Assembly: GCF_000513275.1 (NCBI RefSeq)
Contig: NZ_CBVJ010000097.1
Location: 1-64,000 of the forward strand
Source of the DNA: Paenibacillus gorillae
Lineage (GTDB): Bacteria > Bacillota > Bacilli > Paenibacillales > Paenibacillaceae
DNA: 64,000 nucleotides
Direction: 5' to 3'
This document shows, piece by piece, positions 25,427-34,113 of the stretch; position 1 is the first letter of the stretch, and every line of letters begins with the position of its first letter. The translations under genes and the position numbers were made by a program. The notes under the pieces were generated by a model, which made no database searches, was not told the origin of the DNA, and was given only the letters and a program-made list of their open reading frames with translations.

Positions 25427-26350
25427 CTACTCCTTATTTTCACGTTTTCTTTCAATCAATGAATATTCAATAATGCTGTCCAGCAACTCGCTAAAAGAAA
25501 TGCCCGCCGCACTCGCGCTTTTCGGCAGCAAGCTATTTTTTGTAAGTCCAGGAAGCGTATTGGCCTCCAGAACAAATGGCATGCCTTCCTCGGTAATAAT
25601 CATATCGATACGGGCGTACACGCTGCATTTCAATGCCCGGTAACACGCCAGCGCTGCGGCCTCGACACGCGCTTGAACCTCTGCCGGCAGCTCAATAATT
25701 TGCTCATCGGCGCCGCCGTCCTCATATTTGGATGTGTAATCGAAAAACTCGGCATTCGCCTTAATCGCCACGATCGGCAGCAGCTTCCCATTCAATATGG
25801 CACAAGTAATTTCCTGTCCGCCGATAAACTGCTCGATCATAACGGAGCGATCCCACTCCAATGCTTCCTGCACCGCTTCCGCGATCGCTTCCTTCGACTT
25901 CACCAGCTTCGTCCCGATACTGGAGCCGCCTGAATTCGGCTTCACAACGACTGGAAGCCCCAACCGGGCTTCTACATCGACCGCCGACAGCTCCTCCAAA
26001 CTTTCCACCTGGATCCAATTGCCTGTTGGCACGTTCTCGAAACGGAGCAATTTTTTGGACAAGTCCTTATCCATACTCACACTGCTCGAAAGCACGCCGC
26101 AGCCCGTGTAAGGAATACCAAGCGATTCCAGCGTACCTTGAACGGTACCGTCCTCCCCGTATTTGCCGTGCAGCGCAAGCAGGGCGATGTCGATGCCTGC
26201 CGATTTTTCGATCAGATCACGCTTGCTGTCGAGTACGACCGGTACAACCTCGTATTTGTTACGATCCAAATTCGCGATCATTTCCTTACCCGTCAACAGC
26301 GATACTTCTCTCTCCGACGATACGCCGCCCATAATAACTCCGACTTTCAT
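25427..26350 (-). CDS. ddl: D-alanine--D-alanine ligase
   Basis: Joins two D-alanines with ATP for the peptidoglycan stem peptide. 307 aa, the compact size of the family. ATP-grasp features are visible: GGVSSEREVSLLTG at the start, LALHGKYGEDGTVQG, VVKPNSGGSSIGTK (ATP lid) and LEANTLPGLTKNSLLP at the end. The omega-loop reads EFFDYTSKY; the Lys-Tyr pair corresponds to the residues that favour D-Ala as second substrate, while D-lactate ligases carry Phe instead of the Tyr. Start ATG at 26350 with GGGGAGTG upstream, not the longer reading to 26395. It follows a MocR-type regulator gene and precedes an aminotransferase gene. Confidence 0.95.
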   Translation of the reverse strand: MKVGVIMGGVSSEREVSLLTGKEMIANLDRNKYEVVPVVLDSKRDLIEKSAGIDIALLALHGKYGEDGTVQGTLESLGIPYTGCGVLSSSVSMDKDLSKKLLRFENVPTGNWIQVESLEELSAVDVEARLGLPVVVKPNSGGSSIGTKLVKSKEAIAEAVQEALEWDRSVMIEQFIGGQEITCAILNGKLLPIVAIKANAEFFDYTSKYEDGGADEQIIELPAEVQARVEAAALACYRALKCSVYARIDMIITEEGMPFVLEANTLPGLTKNSLLPKSASAAGISFSELLDSIIEYSLIERKRENKE

Positions 26351-26407
26351 TCTCGCACACTCCCCATGTATGTGAATTCCGATTGCCTTTCCCATTGCGG
26401 TTGTAAC

Positions 26408-27898
26408 TTAGCCTATCAATTCTCTTGCGGTATCTCCAATAATTCGTATTCCCTGTACGATCTGTTCATCTGCTACCCGTGAGAATCCGAGCCGCATCGT
26501 ATGCCGCCCTTGCCCTTCCTCCACATAAAAGTTATCGCCGGGCGTGAACACGACTCCCTTACGCGTGCAGGCTTCAAGCAATACTCTCGTCGGCAGCGTT
26601 TCATCAAATTCGATGAACAAATGAAGACCTCCGTCGCCCGACAGCTTCCGCAGCGGAAGATAGGTTTTGCAGCTTTCAATAGCGAGCTCATATTTCCGTT
26701 TGTACTCCGCTTTGGCCCGCTTCAAATATTTTTCGAAATTGCCGTTATGCAAATACTGATACAGCAAAGACTGATCCAGCGTTGAAGTATGAATCGTCCG
26801 TGACCGCTTGATGCTCTCCAGATAGCCGATCAGCTCTTTGTCCGCCAGTACCCAGCCTACGCGCAGGCCCGGGAACAAAATTTTCGAATAGCTGCCTAAG
26901 TAAATAACGTTATTGCTTCGTCCTGCCGATGCGATCAATGGCGCGACATGCGAGCCTGAATAACGCAGCTCCTCATTAAAGCCATCTTCAATAATTGGAA
27001 TTCCGCGGCTGCTCAGCAATCTCATCGCTTCCATTCGTTTCTCCGGCGACATGACGATACCCGTTGGATTATGATAGGATGGAACCAGGTAAGCGAGGTC
27101 GAATTCTCCGGAATCGAGCTCCGTCTCAAGTCTCCTCAGGTCAATACCGTCTGCTTCCATATCGACGCCGGTGATGGCATAGCCGTGCAGCTTCATATTT
27201 TTGAGCGCCGTATTATGCGTCGGATTCTCGCAAATCGCTCTGCCGCTGCTTTTACCGAATGCAGATAACACAATATCAAAGCCTTCAGTAAATCCGTTCG
27301 TGATCAAAATATCCTTGCCCGTCAGATCAACGCCCTTGTTCTCCATATAACGAAGCAAAAAATCGATCAGCGGTTTATAGCCTTTGGCATAGCCGTAATT
27401 GAGAAGTACTTCACCTTCAATGGACATCCGGTCCATGAACGCCCGCTTCACATTGTGAAGATCGAACAGCTTCTCATCAGGCGCGATGCTTGTAAAAGAA
27501 ATCGAGCCCTTTTCCGCTCGAATGCCTCGCTTCATAAGATCAAGCCGCTCCGCCTCGCTGGCATAATGGCTTAAGCGCTGACGCCAGTCGATATGCCCGC
27601 CATCGTCCCCGGGCCCAGACTCTCCTTCAGCATAGGTGAGCTCGCTGACGTTTCCCGCAGCCCCGGAAGCAACAAAGTTGCCCTTGCCTTGCACGGCGTA
27701 TATATAGCCTTCTTCCTCCAGCTCATTGTAAGCTGTGACAACAGTGTTCCGGCTGATTTTCATTAATGCGCTTAATTCTCGGGTAGACGGGAGCTTCTGA
27801 TCGCCTTGCAGAGCGCCTCTCCGGATAAGCCTCTTCATATAATCCTTGACCTGTATATATACCGGCCGGTCGTCTGCAATTTTAATATCAGCGTACAC
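26408..27898 (-). CDS. MocR-family PLP-binding transcription regulator (GntR N-domain), DdlR-like
   Basis: A 496-aa chimeric regulator. The N-terminal 75 residues are a GntR winged helix (YIQVKDYMKRLIRRGAL, LPSTRELSALMKISRNTVVTAY, EEEGYIYAVQGKGNFV). The rest is a fold-type I aminotransferase domain that binds PLP, with the Lys in YLGSYSKILFPGLRVGW. Start GTG at 27898 with AAGGAGGTGAT 3-7 nt upstream. MocR proteins usually control a neighbouring gene with PLP and an amino acid as signals. Here ddl follows after 57 bp; a MocR regulator named DdlR activates a ddl gene in Brevibacillus (from memory). The present gene could be its counterpart, though in tandem rather than divergent order. Confidence 0.9.
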   Translation of the reverse strand: MYADIKIADDRPVYIQVKDYMKRLIRRGALQGDQKLPSTRELSALMKISRNTVVTAYNELEEEGYIYAVQGKGNFVASGAAGNVSELTYAEGESGPGDDGGHIDWRQRLSHYASEAERLDLMKRGIRAEKGSISFTSIAPDEKLFDLHNVKRAFMDRMSIEGEVLLNYGYAKGYKPLIDFLLRYMENKGVDLTGKDILITNGFTEGFDIVLSAFGKSSGRAICENPTHNTALKNMKLHGYAITGVDMEADGIDLRRLETELDSGEFDLAYLVPSYHNPTGIVMSPEKRMEAMRLLSSRGIPIIEDGFNEELRYSGSHVAPLIASAGRSNNVIYLGSYSKILFPGLRVGWVLADKELIGYLESIKRSRTIHTSTLDQSLLYQYLHNGNFEKYLKRAKAEYKRKYELAIESCKTYLPLRKLSGDGGLHLFIEFDETLPTRVLLEACTRKGVVFTPGDNFYVEEGQGRHTMRLGFSRVADEQIVQGIRIIGDTARELIG

Positions 27899-27939
27899 CC
27901 CATCACCTCCTTGCTCTATCATGTCACATTTGGAGCGGC

Positions 27940-27983
27940 AAAAAAAGAACCACGACAGCCGTTTTTGAAACGTCTCGTGGTTC
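27940..27983 (-). terminator. intrinsic terminator after SLH-GH18 gene
   Basis: GAACCACGA pairs with TCGTGGTTC; the minus strand continues TTTTTTT. Confidence 0.88.
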
Positions 27984-28063
27984 TAACGCAGCAAAGGCCA
28001 CTGGACCAGCTGCCGTATATGGACTTGTCGTGACTAATTCATGCCATTAACTAATGTCATTAA

Positions 28064-29722
28064 CTAAGGAGTAGTTAACCCTAGACTCATCCCATAAAAT
28101 CGGTCGGCATTGCGCAAACTACTCCATATATCCGATGTTTCTCCACCGACATACCAGTAAGCCAATCCTGCCAATTCCTCGTCCACTGCCCATTTATATT
28201 TGGCTGAAAGCGAGCGTCCGTCCTCCAGCCATATGCGATGCTGGACGTTTTGCAGAAGGTAACCGCCTGTGTACTGGCCAACGGAGCTGTTCCACAGCGG
28301 CTTAATGGACCGTTTGGATACCAGTGTATTCTGTTCACCAAGCGACAGCACCGCCGATGAAGCGGCACTTCCATTATTATTCATCGCCCAATCACGGTTA
28401 TAGAACGGCAGCGCAAGAATGACTTTTTCCGGAGAAACGGCCTTCAACAGTACCGTCACGGCTTGCTCCACATAAGGCAAAGAAGCAACGGAGCCTGCCA
28501 CAGAGCCGCCTTCCCAATGCTCGTCATAACCCATCATTACAATATAGTCAGCCTGCATCCCAAGCGCCTTGTAATCGAAAGCTTCCGTCCAATCCGTACC
28601 TAAATCGGGGGATACGTTGACAGAAAGAACTGCGTTGATTGCATGCAGCTTATTGCCTAATAAGGTTATAAATGCGGTAAAATTAACCCGATCCTGAGGA
28701 TCAACATTTTCGAAATCGACGTTGAGCCCGGCAAGTTTATTTTTCTGGACAACATTCGCAAGATTCGTCGCCAGCTTATTTCTAGTGGTGGCGTTAGATA
28801 ACAATTGATGGGTCGCTTCCATGTTAGAGCGATTGCCGACCATTGCCCAGATTGCCTTTCCATTACGGGAAGCCCACGTCACAAGCGATGAGTCTGTAGT
28901 ATCCGTTAGATTGCCCGCTTTATCGGTGAAATACCAACGCGGCGACAACGTATTGACCGCCTTCGAACGCAGCACCGACTGCTCGAATTGTTCTGTCGTT
29001 TGTGCATACTGCCAGCCGAGCTGGATTTTCGCCTTCGGCTTAGCCGTCAAGTCGGCGGCCCACTCCTTATTCTGCAGCGCGCGGTACAGGATCGCGGCTG
29101 TCTCTTCCCGGCTAAGAGGCGCATCTGGGCGAAACTTGCCGTTATCGTCGCCTTTCATTAAGCCAACATCCTGCGCAATCGTAACGGCGCTTCTTGCCCA
29201 TTCCGCAATGCGATTAGCATCAATAAAGGCAGGAGACGTTCCGTGGCTAGCCGCAGTCAGCTTAAATACTCGTACGAGCAGCGCCGCCGCTTCTTGTCTC
29301 GTTACCGGCTTTGACGGTTCAAAGGTTCGCGGTCCCGTACCATCGGCTAAACCAAGCTGCACCGCGGCTTGAATATATCCAGTATACCAAGCATTCGCTG
29401 CTACATCCGAAAACGGCTGAATAGGGCTTAGCACCTTCTCCAGCCCTAACACCCGGTCTGCAATCGTTATAAATTCAGCGCGCGTAACCGGATTTTTAGG
29501 AGAAAAGGTTCGCTCCGCTGTGCCTTGTAGTATCTTCTTTTCATTGAGCCGAATGATAGCTGCCTCCGCAAAGCTTCCAGCAATATCGTCGAACGGCTTT
29601 TTATCCTTTTCCCCCGTCAATGCTGTCATCAGTTCGGCCGCCGACAAGCGCGGTTCCATTATATGAAAAACAAGAGTGAGAGCAAAAAGCACGACAGCCC
29701 ATTTCCCAATTTTCCGAGACAT
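28064..29722 (-). CDS. Secreted SLH-domain glycoside hydrolase family 18 protein
   Basis: A 552-aa exported cell-surface enzyme. Signal peptide about 1-28 (WAVVLFALTLVFHIMEPRLSA). Three SLH domains (about 43-225), each with an F-x-D-I/V start and the ITRAE/VTRQEA/LSREET element, bind pyruvylated secondary cell-wall polymer. A GH18 barrel (about 235-545) follows, with GLNVDFENVD (catalytic Glu), YIVMMGYDEHW and LAGLAYWYVGGE. The catalytic motif is of the YaaH/SleL kind rather than classical DxxDxDxE chitinases, suggesting action on peptidoglycan or spore cortex GlcNAc bonds, but chitin is possible. ATG with GGAGG 6 nt upstream. Monocistronic. Confidence 0.9.
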   Translation of the reverse strand: MSRKIGKWAVVLFALTLVFHIMEPRLSAAELMTALTGEKDKKPFDDIAGSFAEAAIIRLNEKKILQGTAERTFSPKNPVTRAEFITIADRVLGLEKVLSPIQPFSDVAANAWYTGYIQAAVQLGLADGTGPRTFEPSKPVTRQEAAALLVRVFKLTAASHGTSPAFIDANRIAEWARSAVTIAQDVGLMKGDDNGKFRPDAPLSREETAAILYRALQNKEWAADLTAKPKAKIQLGWQYAQTTEQFEQSVLRSKAVNTLSPRWYFTDKAGNLTDTTDSSLVTWASRNGKAIWAMVGNRSNMEATHQLLSNATTRNKLATNLANVVQKNKLAGLNVDFENVDPQDRVNFTAFITLLGNKLHAINAVLSVNVSPDLGTDWTEAFDYKALGMQADYIVMMGYDEHWEGGSVAGSVASLPYVEQAVTVLLKAVSPEKVILALPFYNRDWAMNNNGSAASSAVLSLGEQNTLVSKRSIKPLWNSSVGQYTGGYLLQNVQHRIWLEDGRSLSAKYKWAVDEELAGLAYWYVGGETSDIWSSLRNADRFYGMSLGLTTP

Positions 29723-29878
29723 CGAGATCCTCCTTCTCTTCTATCCTTCCGGTTGATCGATCTGATCCGCTAGATTGGAAGAGTTGCAATCTCTATATCG
29801 TAACAAAGGCCGAGAGCTGCGGCATTGCTTAGTTATTGGTAAAAGGACTAGTTCTTAAACTTACACTATTCTATAAAC

Positions 29879-30646
29879 CTAACGATAGGGCGGCCGCGGC
29901 CCGTCACTTCCAGCAGCCTCCATTGAACCTCTAGTAACTGTATAGTACATGCGGTGTTCACCGCTTTCGCTCCCTTTCATCCATCTTTCAATGAATGCAA
30001 CCCGGTACTGCTCCTTCGCCCCCGCCCGTGTAACAGCTGTCTCCCGCTCCACCGTGTAGCCCTGAATTTCAAGCTTTATAGTACCGGTCTCCTTAGGAAA
30101 ATTATCGATGGTTGAACCGCTGCCTGATGTTGCGAATTGAACAGCTTCTTCGGAAGAAAAGGGCGGTATATACGGTTTTGGAGATGAGGCGATTAACAGC
30201 ACAGCATAGCTAAAAACAAATAAGAACAATGGGACAGCGAGCAGAGTTAAGCGAGTACGACGATTCAACCTGCGAATACACCAAATAACCAATTGTTCCG
30301 CTATGATAAAAAACAAGGCAGCCCCTGCTCCAATGAAACCGAAAAAAACAGATTGAAAAGGGAGCGAGCATAAGAAGCCGAAACTCAGGTGCAAAATCGC
30401 TGAAACCGCCCATTTGACCGCAATATGAATAGTGAGCTTTGCCAGGGTAATTTCAATGCATACAGAAACCACAATGCCATATAGGAAAACAGCGGGAAAC
30501 GCGTAGAGTGAAATGACAATAGACCATCCTATGAACTCAGATGCCGCCCACCACTCCTCCGTCCACAGACCGTTATATTGCCACGCAAAAAACAAAACAA
30601 TCGTCATTACAGTAACGTATGCGGTTGCCATTTTATGAGTAAGCAT
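29879..30646 (-). CDS. Multi-pass membrane protein of unknown function
   Basis: A 255-aa protein that I do not assign. The first 160 residues hold about five hydrophobic segments (TAYVTVMTIVLFFAW, IGWSIVISLYAFPAVFLYGIVV, IHIAVKWAVSAILHLSFGFL, FFGFIGAGAALFFIIAEQLVIW, LLAVPLFLFVFSYAVLLIAS). The C-terminal 90 residues are outside the membrane, soluble and beta-rich (TGTIKLEIQGYTVERETAVTR). Start ATG at 30646 with CGGGGGAA 4 nt upstream. An ORF reading continues upstream to 30868 only because a MITE-like element is inserted there; that extension is not native. The element lies 27 bp before the start, so the gene's own promoter may be displaced. Confidence 0.7.
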   Translation of the reverse strand: MLTHKMATAYVTVMTIVLFFAWQYNGLWTEEWWAASEFIGWSIVISLYAFPAVFLYGIVVSVCIEITLAKLTIHIAVKWAVSAILHLSFGFLCSLPFQSVFFGFIGAGAALFFIIAEQLVIWCIRRLNRRTRLTLLAVPLFLFVFSYAVLLIASSPKPYIPPFSSEEAVQFATSGSGSTIDNFPKETGTIKLEIQGYTVERETAVTRAGAKEQYRVAFIERWMKGSESGEHRMYYTVTRGSMEAAGSDGPRPPYR

Positions 30647-30672
30647 AACATTCCCCCGAACCAAGGCTATCT

Positions 30673-30840
30673 CTAGGGTGTGTCTGAGAACTCTGAGGGC
30701 AGCAAATTTAGCCGAATTTTCGTTCCATGCAAGGCGCGTTTGTGAAGGCGTACCCGGGGGTATGTCAAGCAAACGGAACGAAGCAGGGGGCGAAAAGGCG
30801 GTGAAAGGTGCCACTAAACGGGTTTTCAGACACGCCCTAG
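30673..30840. mobile_element. MITE-like element, copy 1
   Basis: 168 bp beginning CTAGGGTGTGTCTGAGAAC and ending with the inverse of CTAGGGCGTGTCTGAAAAC. The ends give CTAG at both borders (a 4-bp target duplication, or TA duplicated within it). The interior is itself a long imperfect palindrome centred on TACCCGGGGGTA. About 88 percent identical by eye to copy 2 at 35127. It encodes no transposase, so it would be moved in trans; IS5- or IS630-type families use such targets. Confidence 0.82.
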
Positions 30841-30973
30841 TACCGTTGATCCCATTATAAGAAATCACAAAAAAAAGCGTTAGTTCTAAGTTCTATAGAA
30901 CCTTGATGCTGATGTTCAGGTGACCGCACTGATCCTTGTCTCACATACATTCACGCGTTGATGCGAGTGCTAG

Positions 30974-31178
30974 AGCGAAGCAGGTTCGCAAAATAGCGAA
31001 GTCAGTTTCGCTGTAGGAGGGTGTACCTGGATACTCCTCAGAAAACTGCGAAGCAAATTTCGCTATTCGTGAACATAGGTTCACGGACAGCGAAAAACTT
31101 TTCGCTAATGGGAGATTGACCAGCAACGAGAGAGGCATTTGCGAAATTAAGTTCGCTAAAAAGCGAACGAGCTTCGCT
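30974..31178. repeat. foldback element, copy D (205 bp)
   Basis: Left arm AGCGAAGCAGGTTCGC... and right arm its inverse ending GAGCTTCGCT. The 56-bp central palindrome is at 31049-31104 with TTCGCTATTCGTGAAC on the left side, centred on the element. It lies between the CBM9-like gene's terminator and the MITE. Confidence 0.8.
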
Positions 31179-31244
31179 AACAATACGTAAAGTATGGGGC
31201 TGTCCCAAAGGGTAAACCTTGGTGAGAAAATTCGATAATAGGAA

Positions 31245-31290
31245 AAAGAACCTTCAAAACCACTATTAACGTGGAACCGAAGGTTCTTTT
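31245..31290 (-). terminator. intrinsic terminator of CBM9-like gene
   Basis: AAAGAACCTTC and GAAGGTTCTTTT form the stem with a 23-nt loop; the minus strand then reads TTTTTCC. Confidence 0.75.
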
Positions 31291-31325
31291 CACCTTAAAA
31301 CTCACTTAAAAATCAGCTTATTTTA

Positions 31326-31925
31326 TTATTCCGCAAAAACTAGCGTGCCAAAATGCTTAGGTAGATGAAAGTGAACCGAACCTATCGGCGACCATGACCA
31401 AAAATGGCGGTTGCCTTCCTTGTCATCATCAATCCGGTACATGTTGGAGCGCCACTCGGTACCAGCAGCTGGCGCAGCGTCGAAGTTGATGAACGGGATG
31501 TACAGCTCGCAAGCCCAGGCTCCAGCTTCCTCTTCAATAATCGAAGTTCGCAGGCCCTCCGCGTTCCAACCGACATTTATATCAATATTGCCTTCTCCGT
31601 CATTGCCGATCGATGCATCATATACGATGTTGCGCGGACTGATGACAAACTCCCGGTACTGGCGGCCTTCGCCGGCAGCGTCCAGAAAAATTTCAACGAC
31701 ATCCTCCTGATAAAGCGGAGCGTCCCGCTCTGTCATCGTCGCTACACGGTGGTCATCCTCGCAATCGAAACGAACCATGAGGGCGTCCTCGGACCAGCAT
31801 ACCTTAACGGAGGTTTGCAGTCTCGCTGCCTCACCGTTCACTACTTGAACGAGGGAAACAGCCTCCAGCCCATCCCATTTCACCGATTCAATCGGCCCTT
31901 CTACTTTCCTGCATACATAACGCAT
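31326..31925 (-). CDS. Carbohydrate-binding family 9-like protein
   Basis: A 199-aa single-domain protein of the CBM9-like family found in xylanases and as stand-alone proteins. Recognisable segments are VCWSEDALMVRFDCEDDH, APLYQEDVVEIFLDAAGEG, YREFVISPRNIVYDA, GAWACELYIPF and HFWSWSPIGSVHFHLPKHFGTL. No signal peptide is present, so the stand-alone form is apparently cytoplasmic; its ligand is unknown. ATG with GGGAG 8 nt upstream. It may work with the sugar dehydrogenase and isomerase genes upstream on the same strand, but a separate terminator-like hairpin and 150 bp lie between them. Confidence 0.8.
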   Translation of the reverse strand: MRYVCRKVEGPIESVKWDGLEAVSLVQVVNGEAARLQTSVKVCWSEDALMVRFDCEDDHRVATMTERDAPLYQEDVVEIFLDAAGEGRQYREFVISPRNIVYDASIGNDGEGNIDINVGWNAEGLRTSIIEEEAGAWACELYIPFINFDAAPAAGTEWRSNMYRIDDDKEGNRHFWSWSPIGSVHFHLPKHFGTLVFAE

Positions 31926-32035
31926 CGTCCGAGCTCCCTTCTAACGATCGATATCAACAGCCTTTCCTATTATATCGCAACAGTTGGAAAATAGCGCCTA
32001 ATTCAGTTGATAGGAAGCTGAATATTAGATACCGA

Positions 32036-32063
32036 AGAACCTCCCCTGTACAGGAGAGGTTCT
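32036..32063 (-). terminator. perfect palindrome, probable terminator of dehydrogenase gene
   Basis: AGAACCTCCCC/GGAGAGGTTCT forms a 28-bp near-perfect palindrome 11 bp past the stop. The T run is weak on the minus strand (TTCTTCGG), so termination may be partial. Confidence 0.5.
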
Positions 32064-32073
32064 GTTCGTTGCT

Positions 32074-33096
32074 TTATTTTACAGCGACCCATTCCCCGCG
32101 GTTATCGGCCGATTCACGCTCAGCTTCGATAATTTGAATGCTGCCTTTCGCACTCATAGAAGTTGCTTCCGCAATTTGACCGCCGCTTGCGAGGGTCTCA
32201 ACAAAATATTTCAGCTGAAAATAGTAGCCTTGATCTGGCGACAGCTGCGGCTCGAAGCCTTCGCCGTCATTCGGATTCACTTTGACGCGATCACCATTGA
32301 ATTGAATGTTGCCACCTTCAAAATTAACTCTGAAGCCCATTTCGAAGCCAAAATCCCCGTTCAGCGTCCAGTCTACGCAGGCATTAACGACCTTACCGTC
32401 CTCGTAGCGATAGTTGGTCGATACAATATCGTAGCCGCTTCCGGCAATCGTGTTCTTGCCGCAGCAGGATACGGCTTCCGGCTTGCCGAACAACCAGTGG
32501 ATGGCATCCGTGTCATGCACATGCATGTCGAGCAGAGCGCCGCCGCCCTTTTCCTTCTGCAGCACCCAAGGTCCCCAAGTCGGCGTGCCGCCGCCGCGGT
32601 AAAAGACGCCGCTTGTTGCCTTGCCAAACTCGCCGCTCGTTACAACTTCCTTCAAATAAACGTATGCCGGCCAGAATCGCAAACAATGGCCGATCATCAG
32701 TTGCTTGCTGTTAAACTCGGCAGCCTCAATCATCGCATCGCAATCTTCGGCATTCATAGCCATCGGCTTCTCGCACAATACATGCAGGCCAGCGTTCAAG
32801 CATTGAACGGCTACCTCCCGGTGCAAGAAAGTCGGCAGCGTAATGTCTACGGCGTCAAGCTGTTCGTTGTCCAGCATGTCCTTGACCGAAGCATATTTGC
32901 TGAACCGGTTAAAGTCGATTACATTCGAAGAGGAAGTATCGATATTGCCGCCCGCACTGCCGCCAGCCAGCTTGCTTGCGTCCATATCGCATAACGCCAC
33001 GACTTCAATTTGCGCGCCCTCCCGTTCGAGGCGAAGATAATTTTCCAAGTGCGATCTGCCCATAAAACCTAGTCCGATCAATCCGATTCGCAGCAT
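32074..33096 (-). CDS. Gfo/Idh/MocA family oxidoreductase
   Basis: A 340-aa NAD(P)-dependent sugar or inositol dehydrogenase. The N-terminal Rossmann fold opens with RIGLIGLGFMGRSHLENY. The EKP signature is in HVLCEKPMAMN (catalytic Lys), and GGGALLDMHVHDTDAIHWLFG carries the family's D and H residues. The substrate is unknown. The ATG overlaps the stop of the upstream sugar isomerase gene by one base (TAATG), so both proteins act in the same route, probably oxidation and isomerisation of a cyclitol or sugar. The divergent AraC gene is the likely regulator. Confidence 0.9.
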   Translation of the reverse strand: MLRIGLIGLGFMGRSHLENYLRLEREGAQIEVVALCDMDASKLAGGSAGGNIDTSSSNVIDFNRFSKYASVKDMLDNEQLDAVDITLPTFLHREVAVQCLNAGLHVLCEKPMAMNAEDCDAMIEAAEFNSKQLMIGHCLRFWPAYVYLKEVVTSGEFGKATSGVFYRGGGTPTWGPWVLQKEKGGGALLDMHVHDTDAIHWLFGKPEAVSCCGKNTIAGSGYDIVSTNYRYEDGKVVNACVDWTLNGDFGFEMGFRVNFEGGNIQFNGDRVKVNPNDGEGFEPQLSPDQGYYFQLKYFVETLASGGQIAEATSMSAKGSIQIIEAERESADNRGEWVAVK

Positions 33097-33950
33097 TAGC
33101 GTTCCGTCCTTCCCAAAATGGCGTCCATTGCCGCCGATGTATTGTAAATGATTTGCTTCGTATGATGCGTATATGGCGGAATCATCTCTGCAATGACATA
33201 ATCATCATAACCAATATCGCCCAGTGCCTTCACTACTTCCGGGAAATTGACGTCACCGGCAAGCAGATCAACGAAACCGTGCAGCCCGCCAGCTTGTCTG
33301 CGGTAGTCTTTGAAATGCACCTTTTTAATCCGCTTGTTCAGTATCGAAATCCAGTGCTCTGGGTAACCCGCATAGACCACGTTGCCTACGTCAAAATACG
33401 AACCGACATATTCCGAATCTACAGCATCTATAAAGCTCCGCATCTCAAGAGGGGATAGCAGAAATTTGTTCCACACATTTTCAATCCCGATCGCAACCTT
33501 GACCGCTTCGGCAAGGGGAGCAAGCGACTTGAAGCCTTCCAGGGCATTATCATAGGCTTGGTCATAGGGCACAACCTCAGACCCCGGTATGAAGTCAACG
33601 CCAACCGCGCCGGGCACGATAAGAATTGTATCCACGCCAAGAATCGCTGCCGATTCAAGCTGCTTTTTCGCTGCATCCTTCGCTCTTTGCCGGGTCTCGG
33701 CATTCGTACTCGTCAACGGATAATCCCAGAAAAGCCCGCTTGCGAGGCTCGTCAGCGCTATGCCTTCATCATCCGCAATGCTGCGGATTTCACGAAGCTG
33801 CTCCTCTGTGCTTTCCAGACTAAGCTCGCCGGTCGCATTAAGCGACAGCTCGATACCGTCAAATCCTGCATCTGCAGCCAGCAGGATGCTCTCCCGTACG
33901 CTAAGGTCCGCAGGAAACGACCATGCATTAATTCCTTTTTTCAACGCCAT
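33096..33950 (-). CDS. Sugar phosphate isomerase/epimerase (xylose isomerase-like TIM barrel)
   Basis: A 284-aa AP-endonuclease-2/xylose-isomerase-like barrel, as in inosose dehydratase, hydroxypyruvate isomerase and sugar epimerases. Metal-site segments are GIENVWNKFLLSP (Glu), VGSYFDVGNVVYAGYPEHWI (Asp and His), KKVHFKDYRR (His) and DYVIAEMIPPY (Glu). Start ATG at 33950 with GGAGGG 8 nt upstream; the reading to 33971 runs through that site. First gene of a two-gene operon with the Gfo/Idh dehydrogenase and divergent from an AraC-family regulator gene. Confidence 0.9.
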   Translation of the reverse strand: MALKKGINAWSFPADLSVRESILLAADAGFDGIELSLNATGELSLESTEEQLREIRSIADDEGIALTSLASGLFWDYPLTSTNAETRQRAKDAAKKQLESAAILGVDTILIVPGAVGVDFIPGSEVVPYDQAYDNALEGFKSLAPLAEAVKVAIGIENVWNKFLLSPLEMRSFIDAVDSEYVGSYFDVGNVVYAGYPEHWISILNKRIKKVHFKDYRRQAGGLHGFVDLLAGDVNFPEVVKALGDIGYDDYVIAEMIPPYTHHTKQIIYNTSAAMDAILGRTER

Positions 33951-34113
33951 TTGCAAGCCCTCCTCGTTCAACTGTAAGCCTATTATAGAGGGACAGCGGG
34001 CTCTTCGACTTTAGCCAATCAGCCGGACGTTTTGCACAATGCGGGATGGAAGTATGATAAACTTGCAAGCGTAATCTTATAACCGGCAGATGCCGGGGAA
34101 AGGATGTCTCTTG

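Noticed and set aside
30647-30868. Extension of the membrane protein into 30868
   Set aside because: It is translation of the MITE; the real start with ribosome site is at 30646.
30941-31183. 80-aa ORF between the MITE and the CBM9-like gene
   Set aside because: Translation of foldback copy D only.
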